A stretch of DNA of 63,018 bases from Bacillus sp. SA1-12 (GCF_000981385.1 NZ_LATZ01000121.1:1-63018); one strand, 5' to 3'. Positions 8,241 through 17,856 are shown, counted from the first letter of the stretch. Program-made: numbers and translations. Notes: generated by a model from the letters alone, not told the origin.

Positions 8241-9199
8241 ATGTCAGGTACACAAGTACCGGAAGTTGTTACGTTGGGGAATCGATGGTCTTAATGACTC
8301 CATCCAACTTAAAGGGAATTGAATACAGTGGTGAATTTATAAAGTCATTTGGTGGAGCGGAAAGCAATTTCGCGATCGCCGTTTCAAGGCTTGGACACAG
8401 ATCTGGATGGTTTGGACGATTGGGGAAGGATCCATTTGGTAGATTAATTTTAAAATCAATTCGTGGTGAAGGTGTAGACGTGAGCCGGGCGGAATTAACG
8501 GATCGATCACCTACTGGCTTTATGCTTAGAGAAATTGTTTCTGGTCAGTCATCCGTCTACTACTATAGACGCGGATCAGCAGCAAGTGAAATAGGGCCTT
8601 GGCATATTGATGAACATTATATTAAGCAGGCACGTATTTTGCATATTACTGGGATTACTTGTGCGATTAGCGAAACTGCACGGGATGCAGTTTATGAAGC
8701 AATTCGAATAGCTCGCAGGCATCAAGTGAAAGTGAGCTTTGATCCAAACCTAAGGCTGAAGCTTTGGAATTTAGAGGAAGCGAGGAAGGTCCTTTTACCT
8801 TTATCAGAGGAAGTTGATTATCTCCTTCCAGGGCTGGATGAACTAAAGCTCTTATATGAAACGGAAAATGAAGCTGAGATTTTCTCTAGATTAAAAGAGT
8901 TAAATGCAGTTTCAGTCGTTAAGGGCGGCAATAACGAAACACTTCTTGTTGAAAAAGGTGAGATTACTTCATGCCCGTATGAAAAAGTAGATCATGTTAT
9001 AGATCCAGTTGGGGCAGGAGACGGTTTTTGCGCAGGATTTATCACCGGGCTGCTCAAAGGATACAGTCATATAAAATCTGTTCAATTAGGTAATTTAATT
9101 GGAGCACTCGTTATCCACACCGAGGGAGATTGGGAAGGACTTCCTACTTGGGAGAAGGTACAAGCAATTTGGAATAATGAAGTTCATATTGAACGTTAA
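8241..9199 (+). pseudogene. kdgK: 2-keto-3-deoxygluconate kinase (PfkB family), frameshifted near 8279
   Basis: KdgK phosphorylates 2-keto-3-deoxygluconate (KDG). The N-terminus MSGTQVPEVVTLG (from ATG 8241) is out of frame with the rest, which resumes as SMVLMTPSNLKG. One extra G in the GGGG run near 8279 would give TLGESMVLMTP, the normal family start. Downstream all is intact: GGAESNFAIAVSRLG (substrate site), FDPNLRLKLW, and the PfkB signature DPVGAGDGFCAGF with the catalytic Asp. An internal GTG/ATG at 8285 would remove an essential first strand. It is either a true frameshift or a one-base sequencing error. It heads an operon with the next three genes. Confidence 0.85.
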
Positions 9200-9227
9200 C
9201 GATCAATAGGAACAGGGGAGTGATAAA

Positions 9228-9998
9228 GTGAATGTCGTTTCCGTTGTGACTGGCGGAGTGTCCGGATTAGGTCGTGCTGTCGCACAAAGATTAGTAAACA
9301 AAGGACACACCGTGGTAGTTATTGATATATCGGAAAATATTGAAGAAATAATCGACAACTCGAGCAGCTCTGGAGTACTCTATTCCTTTCAGGCTGATGT
9401 AACAAATAAAGAAAGTCCGAGCAAAGTCATCAAGAAAGTAAAGGAACAGTTTGGTAGGATCGATCATTTAGTGAATGCCGCGGGAATTATTCGGCGCTCT
9501 CCAGCAGCAGATGTTCAAGAAGAAGAAATCAAAATGGTTCTAAATGTTAACCTTCTTGGTACGGTTTATATGTGCCAAGCAGTTCAACCATATATGGCAG
9601 AATCCGGGGGCGGAGCCATTATCAATTTTGGCTCAATGCTTGCACATTACGGAAGTGAAAATCTGCTTTCCTATGCAGCATCGAAAGGTGGAATTATTCA
9701 GGTTACCAAATGCTTGGCGGTTGAATGGGCTAAATACAACATTCGTGTAAATGCCATTAGTCCGGGATATATCGAGACACCGTTGTCATCTGGGGCAACC
9801 AAAGATCCAGTTTTCCAAGAGAGAATCCTTTCTAGAACACCTTTTCGCAGATTTGGAAAGCCCGAGGAGGTTGCAGCATCTGTTGACTTCCTATGCTCAG
9901 AGGATTCAAGCTTTATTACAGGGGCGGTGTTGCCGGTCGATGGGGGTCTTTTAGCTGGAGATCCTTCATTGTTTCCACCGGCAACAATTCGAAAATAA
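9228..9998 (+). CDS. SDR oxidoreductase, KduD/gluconate 5-dehydrogenase-like
   Basis: This 256-residue SDR probably oxidises or reduces a keto sugar acid. It has the cofactor loop TGGVSGLG near residue 8, VNAAGIIRRSP near 84 (the AGIIRR form is typical of KduD/gluconate 5-dehydrogenases), the catalytic YAASKGG, and the end TGAVLPVDGGLLAGD. The start is GTG at 9228, with a GGGGAGTGATAA ribosome site. It lies 28 bp after kdgK and 12 bp before the cupin gene, in the same operon. The 2-dehydro-3-deoxygluconate 5-dehydrogenase role is inferred from the motif and kdgK. Confidence 0.85.
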   Translation: MNVVSVVTGGVSGLGRAVAQRLVNKGHTVVVIDISENIEEIIDNSSSSGVLYSFQADVTNKESPSKVIKKVKEQFGRIDHLVNAAGIIRRSPAADVQEEEIKMVLNVNLLGTVYMCQAVQPYMAESGGGAIINFGSMLAHYGSENLLSYAASKGGIIQVTKCLAVEWAKYNIRVNAISPGYIETPLSSGATKDPVFQERILSRTPFRRFGKPEEVAASVDFLCSEDSSFITGAVLPVDGGLLAGDPSLFPPATIRK

Positions 9999-10010
9999 AG
10001 GGGGACAATC

Positions 10011-10490
10011 ATGTCTGAAGCTTTATATGAATTTTCTAAAATGGCACAATTGGACGACAGGGCCATCGATTTCGATAAAATTCCGTGGGTGCCTCAAACT
10101 GATCGGGTTTGGTTTAAGCCTCTCCGGTTTGACCTTGCACGGGGAAGCTGGGTTAATTTGTTAAGGATCAAACCAGGTGGAGTCGTAAATAGGCATCGCC
10201 ATAGCGGTGGTCAAGTACTTGCTTTTACGATTCAAGGAACTTGGCGATATCTAGAAAGAGATTGGATAGCCAAGCCGCACACATTTGTCTATGAGCCACC
10301 AGGCGATATACATACGCTTGTAGTGGATGGAAAAGATGAGATGATCGCTTTATTTCTATTAGAAGGTACAATCCAATATTTAGATGATAAAGATGGTATC
10401 GTTTATCAGGACGATGTGTTCAGCAAGTATAAAAGATACATTGAATATTGCGAAGAAAACCAAATTCCAATAATCGATCTGAAATACTAA
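10011..10490 (+). CDS. Cupin protein of the 2,4'-dihydroxyacetophenone dioxygenase family
   Basis: This is a 159-residue single-domain cupin. The metal site is likely formed by the histidines in NRHRHSGGQV (about residues 60-69) and GDIHTL (about 102-107). The order (HxH, then ...GTWRYLER..., then PPGDIHT) is typical of cupins annotated as 2,4'-dihydroxyacetophenone dioxygenase-like. No aromatic pathway is nearby, and it sits in a KDG operon 12 bp after the KduD-like gene. An isomerase or dioxygenase acting on a sugar acid is therefore as plausible. AAAGGGGGA precedes the ATG. Confidence 0.8.
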   Translation: MSEALYEFSKMAQLDDRAIDFDKIPWVPQTDRVWFKPLRFDLARGSWVNLLRIKPGGVVNRHRHSGGQVLAFTIQGTWRYLERDWIAKPHTFVYEPPGDIHTLVVDGKDEMIALFLLEGTIQYLDDKDGIVYQDDVFSKYKRYIEYCEENQIPIIDLKY

Positions 10491-10562
10491 AATGGTTGGT
10501 CATCATTTCTCACTCTAATTCTATTTTTCTGCAAAGCTTCAATTTGCTAAGGAGGAGTGGAA

Positions 10563-11747
10563 TTGGTTCGCATTTCTCTCTTTATATACTTATTATTCTC
10601 AACATTCAGTGTAATGGGTTTCTTTTTGCCGTTATATCTTCAAAGCAAAGGATTAACATCTGGACAAATTGGCAGCATCATTGCATTAGGGGCGTTTGCA
10701 TCCATATTTGGGCAACCATTTTGGGGGTATGTCAGCGATAAAAAAAAGACAATCAAGCGGATCGTTCAGATGAGTTTAATCTCAAGTTTTTTGTTGAGCA
10801 TCGGATTATTTTCATCTGAAAAATTTCATTTGATCATGCTGTTTTATGCTATGTTTATCTTTTTTAATTGTTCTGCTGGTCCCTTAACGGAAACATTATG
10901 TCTCTCATACGCATACCAGAACAATAAAGATTTTGGCAGGATGCGCCTTTGGGGGGAAGTAGGAGTCGGGACAGCCTCTCTCTTTCTTGGAATTATTATA
11001 GACCACATAGGAATTAACTATCTATCAGTCATCTATTTAGTCATGCTATGTATTACGATTGCTGCTACCACTCTAGTGAGAGATACAAAAGCTTCAACAG
11101 CATCTGTGAATATAGCAGTTCTTAAACAAATCTTTACACAACCAAAATTACTTTGGTTTCTATTGATGATCCTTCTTATTGCAATTCCGCATCGGATGAA
11201 CGATACGATGCTTGCAATCTATCTAATTCAATTGGGGGCATCAAAGACGCAACTTGGTTTGGCTTGGCTTGTGGCAACCTTGAGTACGATTCCTGCTCTT
11301 TTGTTTGTAGGTAAGTTGATCAAAAAGTGGAATGAACTCGGTATATTTGTTATTGCTGCATTTGTATATACCCTACGTTGGATTATATACAGTCAAGCGG
11401 ATAGCCCATCTGTATTAATCATATCCCAGTTACTGCACAGCTTAACGTTTCCATTGTTACTTGTAGCTTCTCTACAGTATATCTTAAACATTGTGCCCTC
11501 TGAGTTTAGGGCGACTGGACAGGCAGCCTTTTCTGTTACCTTTGGCGGGATAGCTGGAATTATCGGTAATGCTGCGGGAGGTTATATCTTTGAAAAGTTA
11601 GGATCGCATACTACTTATGGTGTAGGAAGCATTTTTGCACTTATCGGTACCTTCGCCGCTATTGCTACCTATGTTATCGACAAACGAAGTCATAAGAACG
11701 CAGTGATTTCGAGTAAAAACCAGACACATGGAACACACATCAGATAA
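10563..11747 (+). CDS. MFS permease (MFS_1-like/PPP type), probable sugar-acid transporter
   Basis: This is a protein of about 394 residues with about 12 hydrophobic segments, beginning LVRISLFIYLLF. The first loop has GYVSDKKKT, a variant of the MFS loop 2-3 motif GxxxDrxgr. The GQPFWG/GRMRLWGEVG pattern resembles the nucleoside/phenylpropionate permease branch. The start is ambiguous: GTG at 10557 abuts GGAGG (10551-10555), whereas TTG at 10563 has proper 7-nt spacing, so TTG is preferred. As the last gene of the kdgK operon it most likely imports the substrate of the cluster. Confidence 0.8.
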   Translation: MVRISLFIYLLFSTFSVMGFFLPLYLQSKGLTSGQIGSIIALGAFASIFGQPFWGYVSDKKKTIKRIVQMSLISSFLLSIGLFSSEKFHLIMLFYAMFIFFNCSAGPLTETLCLSYAYQNNKDFGRMRLWGEVGVGTASLFLGIIIDHIGINYLSVIYLVMLCITIAATTLVRDTKASTASVNIAVLKQIFTQPKLLWFLLMILLIAIPHRMNDTMLAIYLIQLGASKTQLGLAWLVATLSTIPALLFVGKLIKKWNELGIFVIAAFVYTLRWIIYSQADSPSVLIISQLLHSLTFPLLLVASLQYILNIVPSEFRATGQAAFSVTFGGIAGIIGNAAGGYIFEKLGSHTTYGVGSIFALIGTFAAIATYVIDKRSHKNAVISSKNQTHGTHIR

Positions 11748-11847
11748 ATCGAATTTAGCGGTTTATCATAAGTTTAAACATACTTAACCAAGATTGATTA
11801 TAAAGTTTTAGATTGTATCTGAGCTAATGAAAAGGAGATGTTTATTT

Positions 11848-12678
11848 ATGTTAAAAAGCTTAAGTACCACAACAGCTTTACATAACGGTGTGGAAATGCC
11901 GTTGTTTGGTCTTGGGGTGTTCAAAGTAGAAAATGGAGATGAAGTAGTGAATGCTGTGAAGATAGCATTGAGTACCGGTTACAAAAGTATTGATACCGCA
12001 TCAGCATACAAAAATGAAACAGGTGTTGGACAGGGGATTAGGGAATCTAATCTATTACGTGAAGAGGTATTTGTAACATCAAAAGTCTGGAACAGCGATC
12101 AAGGCTATGAATCTACTTTAAAGGCATTTGATGAAAGTTTAAATAGACTAGGTCTTAGTTATCTTGATCTTTATTTAATTCATTGGCCGGTACGAGGAAA
12201 ATATAAAGAAACATGGAAGGCACTTGAAAAACTTTATAGAAATGGAAAGGTTCGTGCGATTGGAGTGAGTAATTTTCAAATCCACCATCTTGAAGATTTA
12301 ATGCAGGATGCTGAAATAAAACCAATGGTGAACCAAGTTGAATTTCATCCGCGTCTTACGCAAAGAGACTTACTCTCCTACTGTAAGAAAAATGATATTC
12401 AACTGGAATCATGGTCACCGCTTATGCAAGGAAAACTTTTAGACAATGAAGTGTTAGTACAAATTGGAGAAAAGTATAACAAAACGCCTGCTCAAGTTAT
12501 TCTTAGATGGAATATCCAGCAAGACGTTGTCACTATTCCAAAATCAGTTAAAGAACATCGTATCATCGAAAATGCCTCTATTTTTGATTTTGAATTAACG
12601 AACGAGGATATAGAAAGAATTAATGGATTAAATCAGGATAAGCGTGTAGGATCAGATCCTGATAATTTTAATTTTTAG
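11848..12678 (+). CDS. yvgN: Aldo/keto reductase, YvgN-like (glyoxal/methylglyoxal reductase)
   Basis: This 276-residue (beta/alpha)8 reductase uses NADPH to reduce glyoxal, methylglyoxal and similar carbonyls. The catalytic tetrad is visible: D in SIDTASAYKNE (with Y), K in FVTSKVWN and H in YLIHWPV. Cofactor-binding PKSVKEHRIIENA follows near residue 233. It is very similar to Bacillus subtilis YvgN as I recall it (e.g. LHNGVEMPLFGLGVFKVENG). ATG 11848 is chosen because AAAGGAG (11830-11837) precedes it; an upstream ATG at 11827 would overlap that site. It stands alone and ends at a strong terminator. Confidence 0.88.
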   Translation: MLKSLSTTTALHNGVEMPLFGLGVFKVENGDEVVNAVKIALSTGYKSIDTASAYKNETGVGQGIRESNLLREEVFVTSKVWNSDQGYESTLKAFDESLNRLGLSYLDLYLIHWPVRGKYKETWKALEKLYRNGKVRAIGVSNFQIHHLEDLMQDAEIKPMVNQVEFHPRLTQRDLLSYCKKNDIQLESWSPLMQGKLLDNEVLVQIGEKYNKTPAQVILRWNIQQDVVTIPKSVKEHRIIENASIFDFELTNEDIERINGLNQDKRVGSDPDNFNF

Positions 12679-12723
12679 TTTGTGGTGAAGGATCACATAA
12701 TACCAGGTATCATGAAAACTTAT

Positions 12724-12758
12724 CTAAAAAGCTTATCACTTAGTGGTAAGCTTTTTAG
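12724..12758 (+). terminator. Rho-independent terminator of the aldo/keto reductase gene
   Basis: CTAAAAAGCTTATC (12724-12737) pairs with GGTAAGCTTTTTAG (12745-12758), allowing one G-T. The A- and T-rich flanks make it usable in both directions. Confidence 0.75.
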
Positions 12759-12782
12759 GTAAAAGCTAAGGATTGTAACCCG

Positions 12783-12929
12783 TTATTTATAGTAATAATT
12801 CTGTGAACCACCCATCACTAAGCAATCTTGAAGTGGGGGCTTCCTGCTTCCATGACTATAGCTTAGTGAACTAAGTCTTACGTAGTCTCCACAGGCGTAG
12901 ATTCGGACAGTTCCTGCCCTAATGAGACG
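12783..12929 (-). pseudogene. TnpB C-terminal stub (IS605/IS1341 family)
   Basis: The minus-strand frame from about 12929 reads RAGTVRIYACGDYV, then SYSHGSRKPPLQDCLV, then a stop at 12783. This is the tail after the RuvC/zinc region of TnpB (the RAGT-R-ACGD block is characteristic). Everything upstream, including the RuvC acidic residues, is gone. The element is not able to make nuclease from this copy. Confidence 0.7.
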
Positions 12930-13150
12930 CTTTCGTCTCTTTTGTACTTTGGATATTTTACGAGTAGAATGTGCTTGGTTTTCGCATCATTTCTCTACTC
13001 AACCTCATATATCCAGTTATCAAAGAACGTCATAGAAAAAATTGTATCAAAAGTTTTGGCTAGCGCCAACCGAAATTCATATCCCCCTTACCGTTGGGCT
13101 ACGCCCTTCACACGCTTGAAGAGGGATACTTCTTTCGGGAAACGTTAAAG
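12800..13150 (-). mobile_element. IS200/IS605-type relic (both ends, no tnpA, tnpB reduced to its 3' stub)
   Basis: Read on the minus strand, the right part encodes a TnpB C-terminal stub and ends at GTGATGGGTGGTTCAC (about 12803-12818), the usual IS605-type right end. The left part holds an imperfect palindrome, TATCCCCCTT (13080) pairing with AAGAGGGATA (13128), of the kind recognised as single strand by TnpA. An AT-rich TTTTGATACAATTTTTT leader follows. The body of tnpB is missing, so it is about 350 bp and non-autonomous (PATE/MITE-like). Limits are approximate. The right end of such elements normally encodes the omega RNA, so an RNA may persist here. Confidence 0.65.
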
Positions 13151-13171
13151 TAAAAAAGGAGTTTTGATCAT

Positions 13172-14230
13172 ATGAATAATTCGGAAACAATGTATATGTT
13201 TGTTGGATCTTACACAAACAAGGATTCAAAAGGAATCAATATTTTTACATTTCATTTGGGAACAGGAGAAATTGAGTATTTTGATAGTGTAGGAGGAATT
13301 AAAAATCCTTCCTTCCTAACAGTTGATCCGAATAATCAATATCTATATGCAGTGAGTGAAACCTCGGAGGGGAAAGTCGCTTCTTATGAAATCGATCAAA
13401 CATCTGGAAAGCTCTCTCCTTTAAGCGAACAAACAACAATAGGCTCGGGGCCTTGTTATTTAACAACGAATCGTAGAGGAGATTGCTTGCTTGCAGTGAA
13501 CTATGGCGGAGGCAGTGTTTGCGCTTTTCCAATTAATAATGGGGTAATTGGAAGAATGACTGACTTCGTAGAGCATCAAGGGTCGAGTATTAATTTGGAA
13601 AGACAGGAGGGACCGCATCCTCATTCCGTTGTTCTTGATCTACTAGTACAATACGCTTTTGTTCCTGATTTAGGAAAAGATAAAATCGTCATATATAAAT
13701 TTGATCAAGAGAATTGTAGGATAAACTTTCATCATGAAATAAACACTTTGCCAGGGGCAGGACCAAGACATTTGATTTTTCATCCCTATAAGCCTTATGC
13801 CTATGTCATAAATGAGCTTGATTCTACTATAACGGTCTACTATCAAAATACATTAGGACATCTAACACCGATTCAATCCATATCAGCTGTACCAATACTT
13901 TTCAAGGGAAATACCTGTGCAGATATCCATATAGCACCATCAGGGAAATTCTTGTACTGCTCAAACAGGGGCCATGATAGTATAGCAATCTATTCAATTG
14001 ATCACGAAACAGGAAAACTAAAGTTTATAGATTATACATCGACGAGAGGAAAAACCCCACGCAACTTCTGTTTGTCTCCAAATGGAAAATATCTGATCGT
14101 AGCAAACCAAGATTCTGATTCAATTGTAACGTTTGAAATTGATCAAAAAACTGGTCAACTATCAGAACCGATAAGTACCGTAAATATAAGTGAGCCGGTT
14201 TGTATAAAATTTATGAACAATATTATTTAA
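13172..14230 (+). CDS. Lactonase-family seven-bladed beta-propeller (6-phosphogluconolactonase-like)
   Basis: This 352-residue protein is of the Pgl/YkgB type and hydrolyses 6-phosphogluconolactone or another sugar lactone in the cytosol. It opens MFVGSYTNKDSKGINIF and shows repeating blades (NPSFLTVDPNNQYLYAVSE, GPHPHSVV, GAGPRHLIFHP, GKFLYCSNRGHDSIA, TPRNFCLSPNGKYLIVANQ). The His/Arg residues in GPHPHS and GPRHL are typical active-site positions of the family. AAAAAGGAG lies before the ATG, immediately after the IS605 relic. No signal peptide is present. Confidence 0.88.
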   Translation: MNNSETMYMFVGSYTNKDSKGINIFTFHLGTGEIEYFDSVGGIKNPSFLTVDPNNQYLYAVSETSEGKVASYEIDQTSGKLSPLSEQTTIGSGPCYLTTNRRGDCLLAVNYGGGSVCAFPINNGVIGRMTDFVEHQGSSINLERQEGPHPHSVVLDLLVQYAFVPDLGKDKIVIYKFDQENCRINFHHEINTLPGAGPRHLIFHPYKPYAYVINELDSTITVYYQNTLGHLTPIQSISAVPILFKGNTCADIHIAPSGKFLYCSNRGHDSIAIYSIDHETGKLKFIDYTSTRGKTPRNFCLSPNGKYLIVANQDSDSIVTFEIDQKTGQLSEPISTVNISEPVCIKFMNNII

Positions 14231-14310
14231 AGGATTTTGACTGCTACCTAAAATTGGGGATAGAAAATAAAAGTTTTCTCAATTATTTTAGCCCAGAAGG
14301 GATCTTTTGT

Positions 14311-15684
14311 GTGGATAATAAAAATAGCGTTATCAAACTTTCTCTTTTTGCTATTACCTGGCCGATTTTTATCGAGTCAGCACTGCAAATGTTTTTAAGA
14401 ACGGCCGATACATTTATGCTAAGCAAAGTATCTGATTCAGCTTGCAGCAGTTGGTGTTGCAAACCAAATCATCATGTTTGCATTTTTATTGTTTAACTTC
14501 GTTGCAGTTGGTTCAGCGGTTGTTATTACTCAATATCTCGGAGCTCAATTGCGGAATGAAATTGGAAAGCTTGTAGCTACATCACTATCGATGAATTTGC
14601 TATTTGGTTTAATGATTAGCATGAATATGATCTTTTTTAGCAATCAAATATTACAAATGTTCGATCTTGATCCTTCATTATTTTCACTCGCAAAATCTTA
14701 TCTGATCATTGCTGGGGGATCTTTGTTTAATCAAGCCGTTATGATTACAGTCACTGCGATCATTCAATCACACGGTTTTACAAAATACACAATGTTTGTC
14801 GCAATCGGAATAAATATTATACATATTGTTGGTAATTATTTGTTTATATACGGTGCGTTAGGTGTTCCAAAGCTCGGAGTAGTTGGCGTAGCAATTTCGA
14901 CTGTAATCAGCATATGTATCGGTCTTTTCATTAACTTACATGTTTTGACGAGAAAGGTTAGGGTTTCGCTAAATTGGAAAAATCTTTTTCGGTGGAAACA
15001 AGACCATGTTAAAAAGATCTTAAAAATCGGGATGCCTGCATCTGCATCAAACTTATCCTATTCAGCAAATCAAATCGTCACAACTGCTTTTATAGTCTCA
15101 CTTGGAGCAGAAATGTTATCTACAAGGATCTATACACAAAATATCATGTTTTTTATTATGGTTCTTGCAATTTCTATGGGAAGAGGCGTACAGATTATCG
15201 TGGGGCATTTAGTTGGTGCCGGCGAGAAGGAAGAAGCCTACAAGCAAACATTTTTGAATTTGAGACGCAGTTTGTTGATTACGATAAGTGCCGTTTTCAT
15301 TATTTGTTTATTTAGGAAACAATTATTTGGTTTGTTTACAAATGATGATGACAACATTGCCATTGGATCATTGTTGCTGTTGATGGGCTTTTTGCTTGAA
15401 CCTGAAAGGAATTTTAATATTTTATAGAAAGGTCTCTTCAAGCTGCAGGAGATGCACGATTTTCTATGTCTGTTTCCATCTTAGTGATTTGGTGCTTCAG
15501 TGTTCCTTTAACTTATTTTCTCGGTATTTATTTGGGATATGGGCTGATTGGAATATGGATTGCATTTATTTCAGACGAATGGGTCCGTGGGTTGATCCTG
15601 TTCCTGCGTTGGAAGAGTAGAACCTGGGAGAATAAATCACTTGTAAAACAAAACAATGGGAAAACAAAGGCATTTGTTGGATAA
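14311..15684 (+). pseudogene. MATE-family multidrug/Na+ antiporter, two frameshifts
   Basis: Joined frames give a membrane protein of about 457 residues, the normal MATE length. The order is VDNKNSVIKLSLFAITWP (from GTG 14311, AGAAGGGAT ribosome site), ALQMFLRTADTFMLSKVSD, then AAVGVANQIIMFAFLLFNF (the MATE hallmark region), and the second half from MPASASNLSYSANQIV. The frame changes near 14440 (one extra T in GCTTGCAGC) and again near 15420. After that point ERSLQAAGDARFSMSVS resumes the standard tail and runs to 15684. It is either non-functional or carries two base-calling errors. Confidence 0.85.
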
Positions 15685-15942
15685 TGATAAATTAAGATTA
15701 TCACAATATAAACGAAGAAAAGGAGCTTCCTTGAAAAGGATAGATACTTTATCCTAAAGTAAAGAAGAAAAAGATTAATATTTTTTCCTTCTTTTTATTT
15801 AATATATTCCTCCATAAGTTAATGTATCTCTTCTTTAGATAAGTATCCGCAGGCTTCCTCCGGCACCAGTACCTAAGTAATCGTTGGTTTTTTGAATTCC
15901 TATGAAATTTGTCACCATCCGGTATTTTTACACAACTCATAT

Positions 15943-16116
15943 CGTAGCTGGTGTTTTATTAAGCGATATATCGTAGATCACAAATACGGGGAATGGTTTG
16001 AAGAGGTGAATAAGGAAGGAATACCTCAATTACATTTGCCAAAGGTTTCTTTATGGAAGGGACCGCTTCATGCCAGCAGGGCATGTTTTGAGGTGATGAA
16101 AAGAAAGATCATTTAA
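15943..16116 (+). pseudogene. C-terminal fragment of an AGE-family sugar epimerase
   Basis: The open frame reads RSWCFIKRYIVDHKYGEWF, then WKGPLHASRACFEVMK and a stop. DxxxGEWF followed by WKxPxHxSRA is the C-terminal signature of N-acylglucosamine 2-epimerase/cellobiose 2-epimerase enzymes. The first 85-90% of the gene is absent. The stretch between the MATE gene and this fragment (15685-15942) holds nothing else I recognise. Confidence 0.65.
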
Positions 16117-16621
16117 TGAATAACTTTAAACTCATTATCCAAGTATTTATTAAACCTGTTAAGGATAAATAAGGAGAAATCTGAATGTTTGAAAAGGAAA
16201 TCACTCCCTGATTGTATGACTAATTAAAAGAAATTTTTTAGACGTCCCTTCTTAGATTAATTTACCTATTATCAAAATCCGTTAATTTAAATCTATCAAT
16301 ATTTTGTCTGAAGTGAAAAAAATACCAGATAGTTAAAACTTTGGATCGGACACATACATTGTATCCAGCTATTTTTAATTCTTTTTAAAAAAATCATTTT
16401 TAATTTTATTTTATTAATAAAGAAAAGCTTTATGATGTCCTTTTCATTACATAGATGTAATCAAAGCAAATACCAGCCTTAAATCGGCGTTTTAAACCTC
16501 ATGGCAAAAGAAGTCGTAAGAAGTTAAAGTAGTTTGGTTTAGATAACTGGGCCAAAGGTACTTCGAATAACCAGGTATCCAAGTCAGGAGAAAGGACATG
16601 GCGGGTTAAGGTGTTAAGTTA

Positions 16622-16942
16622 TCAGTGGTTAAATATATCGATTCTTAAGATATCCTCGATCTTTAAAATATATTTTTCTTGATGAAAACCTAAAATTCTA
16701 ACTTCTTTCTTTAATTCATCTAGGTAGTGAATATATCCTATATATAGCTTAATATCTCCATTTTCATAATAAGTAAAATACAAGCTCTTTATTATATTCC
16801 ATTGCTTCACAAATCGTAATATTAAATCTTTTCGAGCTGATGTTCATCGAGAATTATCATATTCTCTTAGTAATTTAACATGTTCTGGCAGAGACAAGGA
16901 TGTCCATTTAATTGATCCATGATCTTTAATCATGTTTACCAT
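16622..16942 (-). pseudogene. YolD-like family protein with an in-frame stop
   Basis: From ATG 16942 the minus strand reads MIKDHGSIKWTSLSLPEHV (the R-G-IKW-xMMLPEHV start of YolD-like proteins), KLLREYDNSR, then TGA. The same frame then continues through FVKQWNIIKSLYFTYYENG and KKEVRILGFHQEKY to 16622. A single TGA thus splits an otherwise collinear gene of about 106 codons. YolD-like genes often sit beside Y-family polymerases; none is here. The flanks (16117-16621 and 16943-17270) show no gene. Confidence 0.65.
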
Positions 16943-17270
16943 TCCCCTATTAATATTATATCCTTATTATACGAAAATATGTTCGCTTTTCCATTGTGAA
17001 AAGAACTTTTTTTGAATATTGACCGGCCACATTCTAAATGATCATTAAATAGGAGACACAAATCGTTACAAGAAATTTCTCTTATTTTAGCATTTGAAGT
17101 ATACCTTTTACTTCATCCTTTATTTGTATCTGATGTATTTTAGCTTTTCCATTAACAACTTCAAAGTGTTCACCTCTAAATATTTTAGATATCCTTAATT
17201 CTTTCTTTATAAAAACTTTAGAACTCCTATCTATACTGTAATCTAGAAAGTTTCTTAAGGAGGAAGTTAT

Positions 17271-17834
17271 ATGGAAGAGTCATTGTCAATTATGTTTACA
17301 ATTCAATCTTGGTATGTGTTAGGCCCAGTGGGTATTATAGGACTAATTTGGTTCATTAGTTGGGCAAAGCGTCAAAAAGGTAAAGTAAATCTGGCACAAT
17401 ACATTCTTCTTATTTCGTTTGGGATATACTTACTATGTGTTATTCACTTAGTATTTTTTCCAATTGATGTGAATATCGGACGTTATGCAAATCAAACACC
17501 TTGGTATATGACAGTTAACTTTATACCAATCTTGACAATCGATCTTACAACGTTTTTGTTAAACATACTCATGCTTATACCTTTTGGGATGTACATTCCA
17601 TTTTTAAAAAAGACTAAAGCTTCTGTTAAGAAGGCAGCAAAACTCGGATTTATGCTAAGTCTTTCCCTTGAGTTATTACAGCTACTCATTCGAGTGACGT
17701 TAGGAAGCGGGAGAAGCTCTGATATTAATGACTTATTGGCGAATACAATTGGTGCTGTTATAGGTTTTCTCATTGTTAAGACTTTGTTTAAGATTTCTCA
17801 ATTAAAAAACATGCTCAAACAGTTTCAGCTCTAA
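17271..17834 (+). CDS. VanZ-family membrane protein
   Basis: This 187-residue protein has five or so membrane segments. It shows the VanZ pattern: VNFIPILTIDLTTFLLNILM, then PFGMYIPF, then ELLQLLIRVTLGSGRSSDIND near residue 135, then LLANTIGAVIGFL. VanZ proteins can raise teicoplanin tolerance, but most homologues have no proven role. TTAAGGAGGAAG precedes the ATG. A two-component system starts 22 bp after its stop, so the three genes probably form one unit. No vanH/A/X ligase genes are present, so this is not a vancomycin-resistance cluster. Confidence 0.85.
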   Translation: MEESLSIMFTIQSWYVLGPVGIIGLIWFISWAKRQKGKVNLAQYILLISFGIYLLCVIHLVFFPIDVNIGRYANQTPWYMTVNFIPILTIDLTTFLLNILMLIPFGMYIPFLKKTKASVKKAAKLGFMLSLSLELLQLLIRVTLGSGRSSDINDLLANTIGAVIGFLIVKTLFKISQLKNMLKQFQL

Positions 17835-17856
17835 CCGATATGAGGGGGCAATAAAA

